Source of the DNA: Thermodesulfobacteriota bacterium
GTDB taxonomy: Bacteria; Desulfobacterota; QYQD01
Length of the DNA: 10,732 nt
Reading direction: 5' to 3'
Assembly (NCBI GenBank): GCA_030017815.1
Contig: JASEGX010000076.1
Span: 1-10,732 of the forward strand
Shown one piece after another: positions 1-6,059 of this stretch. A model generated the notes under the pieces. The model was not told the DNA's origin and did no database searches. It saw nothing but the letters and a program-made list of their open reading frames with translations. How positions within the stretch are numbered: the stretch's first letter is position 1; each line of letters starts with the position of its first letter. Both the position numbers and the translations under genes were made by a program.

Positions 1-5
1 GTAAC

Positions 6-2159
6 TTAATATTTCAAAAAAACTGTCTTGACAATTGGGTCCACCTTAAATTCGGAGGCTTGTTTATTCAAATCCTCCAATTCGGTGTGAATGGTGCGCA
101 TGGTTTCACCAAAGTCAAAGTCCGGGTCTTCTTCCTCCGGTGCGACACCCACATACCGTCCCGGCGTCAGGCTCCAGTCGTTTTCTTTAAGCTCGGCTCT
201 GTCCACCAGCTTCACCAATCCCTCCACATCGCGCAGTTTTCCCTCCGGGAATCGCTCTGTAAGCCATTCAGCCTGATGATGGAAATAACGAGCTAATTTA
301 AATTGATTAACAGCCGTGTCTCGCGCCTCTTCGGCCTGTTTTTTGAGGTTGGTAATCTCTTTTGTATTCCACTTGTCGCTCTCTTTGGCGTTGTAGGTAT
401 TAAGGCACACATCAATTAAACGGTTGGCGAGCCGGTACATCAGTTCAGCTTCTTTGATCAGCTTATTGTTTTCCTCTGCCAGCGGCGCTATCTCCTTGAG
501 CGCTTCGGAGAGTTTAATATTGTCTTTGTTTTGCTTTTCCCACCATCCGCTTTTTTCTTGCGCCAGTTTGGCAAATGCCTGGCTTGCACTGGTGTATGCT
601 TTCAAACAGTCGGCTAACTCTTTTACCCCGTTAGAGAAAGCCATAGACGAAGCCAGTGGTAAACTTTTTGGACGAAGTTCTCTAACGGGGTTGACTGTTT
701 CTGCTTGTTTTCCGTCTTTAGGAAGTGTAGCCAGAAACGGCTGAAGCTCTTTATTCAATTTGGCAAAAACGGTTTCATAGGCGAGAGCGGGAGCAATGCT
801 TTGCACGGCTTCATTGAGCGTGGCAGAAATATAATTCACCACCAAGTCTTGAAAACGCTCGGTCTCGCCGCGATGAAGCCAGATGATCGAGAGAATATTT
901 TGCAATTGCTCCGGACTGAAATCATAAATCTTGCGCGTTACCTTGCGGAAGATATTGCGCGCGTCAATCATCAAGACTTTGTCTTTGAGTTCCGCCGGTT
1001 TGGATTTATTGAAAAACCACAGTTCACATGGAACGGTTCGGGTATAGAAAAAATTGGAGCGAATGGAAATCATGATGTCCACATGGCCGGTCTCAATCAG
1101 CTTTTCCCGCACCTTAGCCTCATTATTTCCCGCGCTTGAGGCTTGAGACGACATTACAAAGCCCGCGCGGCCTTGCTGGGTGAGGTAACTGTAGAAATAA
1201 CTAATCCAAACATAGTTACCGTTACTGACTTTGCCTTTTTTATTCACTCCGGGCAGGCCGAAGGGCAAACGGGGATCGTTTTTGATTTTGTCCGCGTCAA
1301 TCTCATCCACATTAAACGGAGGATTGGCCATCACAAAGTCGGCTTTTTTATATAAATTATGCGGGTCTTCATAGTAGCTTATGGCTTTCTTGATATCACC
1401 CACCAAGCCATGCACCGCCAAGTTCATTTTAGCTAAATTGATTGTCGTGCCGTTTTTCTCAAGCCCGTAAAAACTCAATTTATCGCTCGGATTTTGATGG
1501 AGCTTCTCTACAAAACGAGCGCTCTGGACAAACATCCCGCCGCTCCCGCAGGCCGGATCCAGCACTGTGCCTTTTTTGGGTTCTAATGCATTAGCAATGA
1601 GTGAGACCAACGAAACTGGCGTAAAAAACTCCCCGCCATCATGGGCTTTTTGGTCGGCAAACTGAGTGAGAAAATACTCATAAATACGGCCAAATACATC
1701 GCCGGTAACCTTCTTTAATTCTTCAGGGTTTAACGCCCGAAGCAGTTGGCCCAATATTTCATTATCCCATTCGCGGTATTCCTTTTTGGGCAACACTCCG
1801 CGAAGGGTTTCATAATCTCCTTCGATCGATTCCATCGCATCAATAACTGCCTTGGCACGATCATCGCTGTCTTTGAGAGCTACCAGATAATCAAATTGCG
1901 CTTTTGGTTGTAAGAAAATTGCGGATTTTTTGCTGAAATCCTTTTTCGACAACTCCGGGGTTTTGCCCCCGCGTGTCGGCAAGCTGGCAATGATTTCATC
2001 TTTTACCGCCAAATAACGGCTGTACGCATGACGCAAAAATACCAAGCCCATCACCGGCATAAAATACTCATTGCTGGCATAATTGGAGTTTGCCCGAAGC
2101 GTATCCGCTGCGCTCCAGAGTCTTTTTTCGATTGCTTCAATGTTTTCTAGTTGTGACAT
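6..2159 (-). CDS. hsdM: Type I restriction-modification DNA methyltransferase subunit (HsdM)
   Basis: N6-adenine methyltransferase subunit of a type I restriction-modification system; with HsdS it methylates the target sequence using S-adenosylmethionine. Seen: an HsdM N-terminal helical region (about residues 1-145), the approach to the SAM domain GGEFFTPVSLVSL (about 175-187), motif I DPACGSGGMF (201-210) for SAM binding, and catalytic motif IV NPPF (279-282). The 717-residue length exceeds classical HsdM (about 500-530); the extra part is a long, charged, helical C-terminal region, and residues 490-512 come from a palindromic insert at 625-691. The ATG at 2159 lies 9 bp after the radC stop, so the two are probably cotranscribed; I see only a weak ribosome binding site there. 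The TAA stop is at 6-8, so the gene is complete. HsdS and HsdR are not in the window and would be expected to the left. Family call is secure; activity is inferred from intact motifs. Confidence 0.95.
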   Translation of the reverse strand: MSQLENIEAIEKRLWSAADTLRANSNYASNEYFMPVMGLVFLRHAYSRYLAVKDEIIASLPTRGGKTPELSKKDFSKKSAIFLQPKAQFDYLVALKDSDDRAKAVIDAMESIEGDYETLRGVLPKKEYREWDNEILGQLLRALNPEELKKVTGDVFGRIYEYFLTQFADQKAHDGGEFFTPVSLVSLIANALEPKKGTVLDPACGSGGMFVQSARFVEKLHQNPSDKLSFYGLEKNGTTINLAKMNLAVHGLVGDIKKAISYYEDPHNLYKKADFVMANPPFNVDEIDADKIKNDPRLPFGLPGVNKKGKVSNGNYVWISYFYSYLTQQGRAGFVMSSQASSAGNNEAKVREKLIETGHVDIMISIRSNFFYTRTVPCELWFFNKSKPAELKDKVLMIDARNIFRKVTRKIYDFSPEQLQNILSIIWLHRGETERFQDLVVNYISATLNEAVQSIAPALAYETVFAKLNKELQPFLATLPKDGKQAETVNPVRELRPKSLPLASSMAFSNGVKELADCLKAYTSASQAFAKLAQEKSGWWEKQNKDNIKLSEALKEIAPLAEENNKLIKEAELMYRLANRLIDVCLNTYNAKESDKWNTKEITNLKKQAEEARDTAVNQFKLARYFHHQAEWLTERFPEGKLRDVEGLVKLVDRAELKENDWSLTPGRYVGVAPEEEDPDFDFGETMRTIHTELEDLNKQASEFKVDPIVKTVFLKY
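625..691. repeat. Palindromic element inserted in frame within hsdM
   Basis: The arms ACCCCGTTAGAGAA (625-638) and TTCTCTAACGGGGT (678-691) are perfect 14 bp inverted repeats around a 39 bp centre. The centre also holds the heptamer GACGAAG twice (646-652 and 671-677). In the hsdM frame the element reads NPVRELRPKSLPLASS followed by MAFSNGV, residues 490-512. This proline-, serine- and arginine-rich stretch is unlike the charged helical sequence on either side. The reading frame stays open through it. This resembles the way Rickettsia palindromic elements sit inside genes as in-frame peptide inserts, but I do not claim the same family. Whether other copies exist in the genome cannot be seen from this window. 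Confidence 0.75.
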
Positions 2160-2168
2160 GGTTTTATT

Positions 2169-2846
2169 TTACTTAAAAAGTAATCCTTTCTCCTTAAAAC
2201 TGATATAACCATCATCGGTAATGATGATGTGGTCAAGCACTTCAATATCGAGAATCGCACCCGATTGAATCAATTTTTCAGTGAGCCTGATATCTTCATC
2301 AGACACTTCCGTGTTTTTTGATGGATGATTGTGCGCCAATATGATTGAAGAAGTAAAGTGGCGTATGGCCGGTTCAAATACTTCGCGTGGATGCACCAGT
2401 GTTTCCGTCAATGTGCCGATGGAAATAGTCTCTTTATGAATGAGTTGCTTGCGGGCGTTGAGATACAGCACCATAAAATATTCTTTTTGCTTGCCTCGCA
2501 AATCCGCAAGCTGGGCAACGGTTGCCCGCACGGAATCAAGGATGGGAAGAGAATCGTTAAATGCACCAACCGCGCGTCTGCCAAGCTCCAAAGCCGCCTT
2601 GATAGTAATGGCTTTGGTATCTTCCAATCCCTTAATACCGGTGAGTTCATCTTTCGTGACAGCCAAAAGTTTTGACATGGGATATTTTTTTAAGGTTTCC
2701 CTGGCAATATCCAAAGCGCTCTTACCGGCTCTACCCGTACGGATAAGGATTGCCAACAGTTCAGCATCGCTTACATTCTCCGCTCCCTTTTCAGACAGCT
2801 TTTCTCTGGGCCTCTTATGTTTTGGTAAATCCTTAATTTTTGGCAT
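2169..2846 (-). CDS. radC: RadC family JAB/MPN domain protein (UPF0758)
   Basis: RadC-family protein of usual length (225 residues). The N-terminal part (about 1-95) carries the family's opening KHKRPREKLSEKGAENVSDA, a helix-hairpin-helix-like segment (ITGIKGLEDTKA region, about 68-80) and LGRRA (88-92). The C-terminal JAB domain (about 100-225) has the metal-binding JAMM signature: E139, H172-N-H174-P-S, then S182 and D185. The historic role in recombination repair is doubtful; RadC-like proteins are frequent on mobile and restriction-modification islands and their biochemical role is unsettled. The ATG at 2846 lies 2 bp after the stop of a remnant XRE regulator reading frame, so start by coupled translation was probably the original arrangement; no good Shine-Dalgarno is seen. 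The TAA at 2169-2171 is 9 bp before hsdM, which suggests one transcript with hsdM. Confidence 0.93.
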   Translation of the reverse strand: MPKIKDLPKHKRPREKLSEKGAENVSDAELLAILIRTGRAGKSALDIARETLKKYPMSKLLAVTKDELTGIKGLEDTKAITIKAALELGRRAVGAFNDSLPILDSVRATVAQLADLRGKQKEYFMVLYLNARKQLIHKETISIGTLTETLVHPREVFEPAIRHFTSSIILAHNHPSKNTEVSDEDIRLTEKLIQSGAILDIEVLDHIIITDDGYISFKEKGLLFK

Positions 2847-2848
2847 AA

Positions 2849-2917
2849 TTAAATCTTTATTAAATCGTCTAAAGTTATCCCTAAACCTTCTGCAATTTTA
2901 GTAACCGTCCGCAAGGA
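2849..2917 (-). pseudogene. C-terminal remnant of an XRE-family (HTH) regulator
   Basis: In the frame ending with TAA at 2849-2851 the minus strand reads SLRTVTKIAEGLGITLDDLI plus KI. This matches the last helices of Cro/C1-type HTH_3 domains, which commonly read like SLRTLxKIAxALGVSLDELL. The rest of the domain is missing: upstream the sequence passes into the terminal DNA of a transposase remnant. The stop is 2 bp before the radC ATG, so this was probably the first gene of a regulator-radC-hsdM unit before truncation. The identification rests on about 22 residues. Confidence 0.55.
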
Positions 2918-2927
2918 GCCAAAGGGG

Positions 2928-3029
2928 TCAGCCCTTGATATTGGACAAAATCTCGCTGATTCTCTTTTTTAGCTTCCTGTCACCTTGCAGCTTTTCAGAG
3001 AATCGCCGGTAACCTTTGGCCACGGCGCT
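2928..3029 (-). pseudogene. C-terminal remnant of a RAYT/IS200-like transposase
   Basis: The minus strand is open from about 3029 to a TGA at 2928-2930 and reads SAVAKGYRRFSEKLQGDR followed by KLKKRISEILSNIKG. This pattern (SAVxKxYxRFxEKLxxDRxLxKRI) is what I recall from the DnaA-like C-terminal helix-turn-helix found in many REP-associated Y1 (IS200-type) transposases. No Y1 catalytic domain with the HUH motif is present, so only the tail remains. The sequence just after the stop (AAAGGGGTCAGCCCTTGATA on the plus strand, 2921-2940) resembles the end repeat found beside such transposases. Family assignment is from memory of the motif and is moderate. Confidence 0.5.
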
Positions 3030-3080
3030 GGGAAAAACCAACCATGGTCCATTCCCGTTGGCTTAAACGCCTTGTTCGGT
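3030..3080 (-). other. Truncated attC-like site after the 70-residue gene
   Basis: The minus strand from 3080 reads ACCGAACAAGGCGTTTAAGC followed by CAACGGG. This is close to the left half of integron attC sites (RYYYAAC, then a TTCAAGC-type L box). It aligns with the complete attC-like site at 3663-3753 through the inner segment GGTTGGTTTTTC versus GGTTGATTTTTC. The second half (an inverse L box and GTTRRRY) is missing: the sequence passes directly into the transposase remnant at about 3029. The element overlaps the stop codon of the 70-residue gene, as often seen in compact cassettes. Confidence 0.4.
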
Positions 3081-3275
3081 GTCCTTCATTCTTAAGGCCA
3101 TCGCTTTTTTACTGATTTCTTCTATAGATAAGTCCTCATCCAAGCCTTGACGCCACGTTGTATAATCAAACGGTTCTCTCTGAATAAGGGCAATGAACCT
3201 CTCTGCTTCAACATCACCAAGATGTTCTGCAAGGACTTTGAGCCCTTTCAACCTAATTTCTGTATCGGTGATCAT
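3063..3275 (-). CDS. Small uncharacterised protein (70 aa), cassette-borne
   Basis: I do not recognise an established function. The start chosen is the ATG at 3275, because AGGAGGT (about 3282-3288) sits 6 bp upstream; this is the best ribosome binding site in the left block. The longer open frame to 3419 runs back through promoter DNA and is not believed. The protein is acidic and soluble, with no signal or membrane segment; it begins MITDTEIRLKGLKVLAEHLG and contains VEAERFIALIQREPFDYTTW (about 25-44), then a helical ISKKAMALR region. Similar small proteins with the pattern VEAERFIxLIQREPFDYTxW occur, as I recall, as conserved hypothetical proteins. Its leader is nearly identical to that of the neighbouring antitoxin gene and it is followed by an attC-like half-site, so an antitoxin-type or stand-alone cassette role is possible but unproven. 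Confidence 0.75.
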   Translation of the reverse strand: MITDTEIRLKGLKVLAEHLGDVEAERFIALIQREPFDYTTWRQGLDEDLSIEEISKKAMALRMKDTEQGV

Positions 3276-3310
3276 TATAAGACCTCCTTTATTTGGTTGC
3301 CTTTGTTCAC

Positions 3311-3473
3311 CGAACATTATTATATCGACTCGACTTTTTTCATCAAAACTCGCAGATAAAAGCGATGATACTACAATTTGGCAAACAGTACAATAAAATG
3401 AAATCCAATTAAATATCAATTAGATAAGCCGACAGCATAAAATCCGGGAGTCTGCTTTTTGTTGTAATTATCA
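3311..3473. repeat. Direct repeat, copy 1: promoter leader of the 70-aa gene
   Basis: This 163 bp segment matches 4285-4449 in the same orientation, with about a dozen substitutions and two single-base gaps (roughly 90% identity). It runs from CGAACATTAT to GTAATTATCA. The match stops abruptly at both ends: DNA beyond it, including the coding genes, is unrelated between copies. Both copies lie immediately upstream of a small minus-strand gene and contain the same two promoter candidates. Confidence 0.9.
3319..3393 (-). promoter_or_regulatory. Two tandem sigma70-like promoters in leader copy 1
   Basis: Distal promoter: -35 TTGTAC (3388-3393), 17 bp spacer, -10 TATCAT (3365-3370). Proximal promoter: -35 TTGATG (3341-3346), 16 bp spacer, -10 TATAAT (3319-3324), which is a perfect -10. 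The proximal start would give a leader of about 35-40 nt carrying the AGGAGGT of the 70-residue gene. Both promoters are kept in the second leader copy, which supports a real function. Confidence 0.6.
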
Positions 3474-3662
3474 ATGTCGAATCGATATAAGTATGGCAAT
3501 TTATTATCCGGCGGCACAGTGGAAGATTTGAAGCTCTCCGCAGTCCGCCTAGGACAGATGGGGAATCTCCGTATGCAAGGTAAAATGCATCGTATTCGCT
3601 CGCTATGCATGTTCATTAGATTAGGTTCCGGGAAAAACTACCAAAACGGGGGGGTTCTACAG
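3474..3662. other. Unassigned DNA between leader copy 1 and the attC-like site
   Basis: No convincing gene. Short open frames exist on both strands (66 residues minus, 73 residues plus) but neither has a ribosome binding site, a recognisable motif or codon use like real genes. If the attC-like site at 3663-3753 is genuine, this stretch is the 5' non-coding part of the next cassette. Confidence 0.5.
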
Positions 3663-3753
3663 GCTCAACACAGAATTAAGCGGCGGTCGGCTTAGGGGGT
3701 TCCCGAAAAATCAACCACGTTCCACGTCCGTCCGCTTGAATGAATTGTTCGCT
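3663..3753 (-). other. attC-like integron recombination site after the toxin gene
   Basis: On the minus strand the site begins AGCGAACAATTCATTCAAGC then GGACGG, and ends CCGCCGCTTAATTCTGTGTT then GAGC. The final GTTGAGC fits the R' consensus GTTRRRY fully; the opening AGCGAAC fits RYYYAAC at 5 of 7 positions. The inner boxes AAGCGGACGG and CCGCCGCTT are complementary apart from one extra A, which is the kind of extrahelical base typical of attC hairpins. AACAATTCATTCAAGC and GCTTAATTC are also common attC wording. The 91 bp length is within the attC range. It starts at the toxin stop codon, as in a normal cassette. No integrase is visible in the window. Folding and comparison with an attC model would settle it. 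Confidence 0.6.
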
Positions 3754-4046
3754 TATTGGAGTCGATTTCTTATCCATGCAGGATCTCTTCGGCAGTCCAG
3801 TACAGCGTAGACCCTCACCTCATCTTCCTCGATACGGTAATAGACGGCAAAAGGGAACCTTTTTGAAAGAAGCCGGTGGTATTTGCCAAAATGGGTGCCA
3901 TGTATACCCGCAAACAACCTAAGCGCTTCGATATCAGAAAAGAGGGACTCCAGGAAATAGCTTCCTACGCCCCTTTCTTGTGATTCGTAAAAATAAAAAC
4001 CTTCCTTCAAATCTTCCCGCGCCGATTCAAGGATTCTTATTTTCAT
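3753..4046 (-). CDS. ParE/RelE-superfamily toxin
   Basis: Toxin of a type II toxin-antitoxin pair, 97 residues, the usual size for the ParE/RelE fold. Typical features: an N-terminal strand and helix MKIRILESAREDLKEGFYFY, then SYFLESLFSDIEAL (about 29-42), then the conserved core YHRLLSKRFPFAVYYRI (about 56-72) and C-terminal strand VYAVLDCRRDPAWI (about 79-92). The ATG at 4046 overlaps the TGA of the antitoxin (ATGA), giving coupled translation. The protein lacks membrane segments and should act in the cytoplasm, either on gyrase (ParE type) or on ribosome-bound mRNA (RelE type); the sequence alone does not decide which. The stop abuts an attC-like site, so the pair looks like a gene cassette. 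Confidence 0.9.
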   Translation of the reverse strand: MKIRILESAREDLKEGFYFYESQERGVGSYFLESLFSDIEALRLFAGIHGTHFGKYHRLLSKRFPFAVYYRIEEDEVRVYAVLDCRRDPAWIRNRLQ

Positions 4047-4255
4047 GAAATCGAATCTCGTATATCCTTCTTGGCCTGATCCCAGTCTATAAACTTATCC
4101 TTGCCATCTCTCAGTCTCAGTTCTCTTTCTTTCAAAATGTCTTCATGCCAAGAAGGTGAAGAGAAATCAGGAGCGCTCCGGCATATGTCATCCCACAACA
4201 TTTCCATTGCCTTAAGCTTTTCCTCTGTGGTCATTTCCCTTAGATTGAAAGTCAT
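4043..4255 (-). CDS. Addiction module antitoxin (TIGR02574/PF09720-like)
   Basis: Antitoxin of the adjacent ParE/RelE-type toxin, 70 residues. It matches the small acidic addiction-module component family: an early helix EEKLKAMEMLWDDICR (about 11-26), the marker SPSWHEDILKEREL (about 33-46), and the C-terminal FIDWDQAKKDI (about 55-65) that usually wraps the toxin. The ATG at 4255 has a purine-rich AGGAAGGGA ribosome binding site (about 4260-4268). It is first in the pair and overlaps the toxin gene by ATGA. It is probably transcribed from the two promoters in leader copy 2; autoregulation by the complex is usual for such pairs, but no operator palindrome was identified. Confidence 0.88.
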   Translation of the reverse strand: MTFNLREMTTEEKLKAMEMLWDDICRSAPDFSSPSWHEDILKERELRLRDGKDKFIDWDQAKKDIRDSIS

Positions 4256-4284
4256 AGGTCCCTTCCTTTCTTATTGGTTTGAAG

Positions 4285-4449
4285 CGAACATTATTTTATA
4301 TCAACTCGATTTTTTTCATCAAAACTCGCAGATAAAAACAATGATACTACAATTCGGCAAACAGTACAATGAAATGAAATCCAATTAAATATCAATTACA
4401 TAAGCCGATAGAATAAAATCCGGAAGTCTACTTTTTGTTGTAATTATCA
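4285..4449. repeat. Direct repeat, copy 2: promoter leader of the toxin-antitoxin pair
   Basis: This 165 bp segment is the partner of 3311-3473, same orientation, roughly 90% identical. It runs from CGAACATTAT to GTAATTATCA and sits 30 bp upstream of the antitoxin ATG, just as copy 1 sits 36 bp upstream of the 70-residue gene. Its upstream edge lies 37 bp from the stop of the ATPase gene, so the repeat fills most of that gap. Confidence 0.9.
4295..4369 (-). promoter_or_regulatory. Two tandem sigma70-like promoters in leader copy 2
   Basis: Distal: -35 TTGTAC (4364-4369), 17 bp spacer, -10 TATCAT (4341-4346), unchanged from copy 1. Proximal: -35 TTGATG (4317-4322), 16 bp spacer, -10 TATAAA (4295-4300). 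Spacing is conserved in both copies although other bases have changed. Confidence 0.58.
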
Positions 4450-4486
4450 GGGTTCGAGAACAGCCGCCTTTTCCTACAAAAAATGC

Positions 4487-5764
4487 TCAAGCTATACACC
4501 ATTTCCAGAGGGGATATACCTTGATGCTAATCCCATCTATAGATAGCTCTTGTTCCTCATCGTGGGTTAGGATGATGCCCTCATTTACACCAACCCAATG
4601 ACACGCCTCAGTAAGTCCTGATATCTCTCTGTCCATATTTTCTTCGGTCATCTCAAAGCATACCTGAATAGGTAAAAGCCCACTGTCTTCACTTTTTGCT
4701 ATGAAATCACACTCCCTTTTCTCTGCGAAATAAAAGACTTCATACCGCTTTCTCTTAAGCTCCAAGAAGGCTAAATTTTCTAACAGCCTCCCGGAATCCG
4801 CCGAACTTACCCTTTTGCCTAATCCGTTATCTACAAGATAGATCTTCGCCGGGTTCCTCATCCTCTTATATGTGGATTCAGCAAACTTCCTTACCTCAAA
4901 GATGAGCATACTATCCAGGAAGTGCTTATAATATCGAAAAAGCAGATCCTTCGAAAAGGGGAATTTATCCTTATACTGCTTATAAAAAGCCGTCAGGGAA
5001 AATCTTAGAGAGAAGGAACTGAACAGCTTATCTAGAAGGGCCTCTAAAAGCGGTATGTTTGTGATGCTGTATCTCTCTACCAGGTCTCTGAAAAACATGG
5101 CGCCGAGATATTCTTTCAAGAGCCTTGTTCTCTCCAATTCTGTATCCAGAAAGGAGACCTCCGGAAAGCCACCCCATCTCACATAGTCATTAAAATATTT
5201 CCTGGCAAATGCCTTTTTCGTGCCGGAAAAGGCAGTCCCTTCCTTTACGTCAAGGCCCTTGACGCGCATATATTCTGTAAAGGAAAAAGGTAACACCTCT
5301 ATGCTCCATGACCTTCCTCTGAGTTCGGTATGTATCTCAAAGGGCATCATCTTGGATGACGAGCCGCTCACAAACACCTTAATATTCTCCCGCTCCACGG
5401 CCCTCCGGCAAAACCTCTCCCATCCTTCCACATTTTGAATTTCGTCTAAGAGAAACAGTGTCTCTTTACCTATAAGATGAGGTTTGAGTTCTAAAAACGC
5501 CTCTCTTAACTTCTCGAAGTCTTTGGCCTGAAATCCGGTTAAGCGGTCATCTTCAAAATCTATATATAAAGAGCGTTCTTTATTTTTCTGAAAAAGATCA
5601 AACAAAATAAAAGTCTTTCCGCTTCTTCTCACACCATAAAAGACAACCACCTTGTTTAATTTACCCGGTAAAGTGATGCCCTTCCTTTCCACAGGTTCTT
5701 TCACCTGTTTCAGGATAAACTCCTCATTAGAGGCAATTATATCTTTCAGAATGCTTTTTTGCAT
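4487..5764 (-). CDS. AAA_14 / DUF4143 family ATPase
   Basis: Member of the large AAA_14 plus DUF4143 ATPase family, 425 residues, normal length. Seen: Walker A GVRRSGKT (44-51), Walker B LFLLDE (103-108) followed by IQNVEGWE, a sensor-like FVSGSSSKMM (131-140), and ELRGRS (147-152) with a conserved arginine. The C-terminal DUF4143 part (about 190-425) has LENLAFLELKRKRYEVFYF, then ECDFIAK and LPIQVCFEM, which recall a degenerate PD-(D/E)xK fold with the lysine replaced, and the usual family end YPLWKWCI. These proteins are often found as scattered, horizontally moved genes; their cellular role is not established. The ATG at 5764 has AAGGAT about 8 bp upstream. It is probably its own transcription unit. 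Its base composition is closer to the left block than to the peptidase genes. Confidence 0.92.
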   Translation of the reverse strand: MQKSILKDIIASNEEFILKQVKEPVERKGITLPGKLNKVVVFYGVRRSGKTFILFDLFQKNKERSLYIDFEDDRLTGFQAKDFEKLREAFLELKPHLIGKETLFLLDEIQNVEGWERFCRRAVERENIKVFVSGSSSKMMPFEIHTELRGRSWSIEVLPFSFTEYMRVKGLDVKEGTAFSGTKKAFARKYFNDYVRWGGFPEVSFLDTELERTRLLKEYLGAMFFRDLVERYSITNIPLLEALLDKLFSSFSLRFSLTAFYKQYKDKFPFSKDLLFRYYKHFLDSMLIFEVRKFAESTYKRMRNPAKIYLVDNGLGKRVSSADSGRLLENLAFLELKRKRYEVFYFAEKRECDFIAKSEDSGLLPIQVCFEMTEENMDREISGLTEACHWVGVNEGIILTHDEEQELSIDGISIKVYPLWKWCIA

Positions 5765-6059
5765 GACATTTATCCTTTTAATAAGGAGTAATTAATACTA
5801 TTTTAGTGTCTTGTCAAGGATGAAATGAGGCGACCAAATCTGTAATAGAAAGGCCTTGTATCAGAAGTAAAGAACTACGTGCGGAAGCACGGGGTATCCA
5901 GAGGTTTGATAAGAGCGGCCGCAGCAGACATCAAGCGGTGTGCACTTACAATTTGAATTCACCGTAATTAATCAGCTTCATTGTTGAAAATATCCACTTA
6001 ATGGCCGGGACAGCCCAGCCAGTCGATCTTTACCAGTGAAATGAAAAAGAACCTCTTGT
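5765..6059. other. Intergenic region between ATPase and M16 peptidase
   Basis: No gene recognised in these 295 bp. A TTGACA (minus strand, 5812-5817) faces the ATPase gene and could be a -35 element, but no good -10 lies at the right distance. A plus-strand stretch (about 5853-5950) keeps a 30-codon open frame with protein-like wording (VSEVKNYVRKHGVSRGLIRA) but lacks a start and ribosome binding site; it may be a decayed gene end. A hairpin at 6003-6020 may terminate the peptidase operon. Confidence 0.5.
6003..6020 (-). terminator. Possible weak terminator hairpin after the M16 operon
   Basis: The minus strand reads GGCTGGG CTGT CCCGGCC: a 7 bp stem with one G-U pair and a 4-base loop, about 40 bp after the stop of the second M16 gene. 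The following ATTAAGTGGATATTTT is only weakly U-rich, so intrinsic termination is uncertain. Confidence 0.3.

Noticed and set aside
625..691. The hsdM hairpin as a transcription terminator
   Set aside because: It lies well inside the coding sequence, the loop is 39 bases and no U-tract follows the stem.
3276..3419. N-terminal extension of the 70-residue gene to give a 118-residue protein
   Set aside because: The extra 48 codons run through the repeated promoter leader and skip the excellent AGGAGGT site; the ATG at 3275 is a far better start.
3416..3616. 66-codon minus-strand open frame reaching into leader copy 1
   Set aside because: No ribosome binding site or recognised motif, and the matching frame in leader copy 2 carries a stop codon within the shared sequence.
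3474..3695. 73-codon plus-strand open frame
   Set aside because: It lacks a ribosome binding site, has no recognisable motif, and ends in the attC-like site; it is probably chance.
5853..5950. Plus-strand protein-like stretch as a gene
   Set aside because: Only about 30 codons, no start codon or ribosome binding site and a stop just upstream; at most a decayed fragment, so it is mentioned only under the intergenic entry.
2847..6059. CRISPR array or complete insertion sequence
   Set aside because: The only sizeable repeat is a two-copy direct repeat about 970 bp apart, with no regular spacers, no intact transposase and no terminal inverted repeats around a unit.
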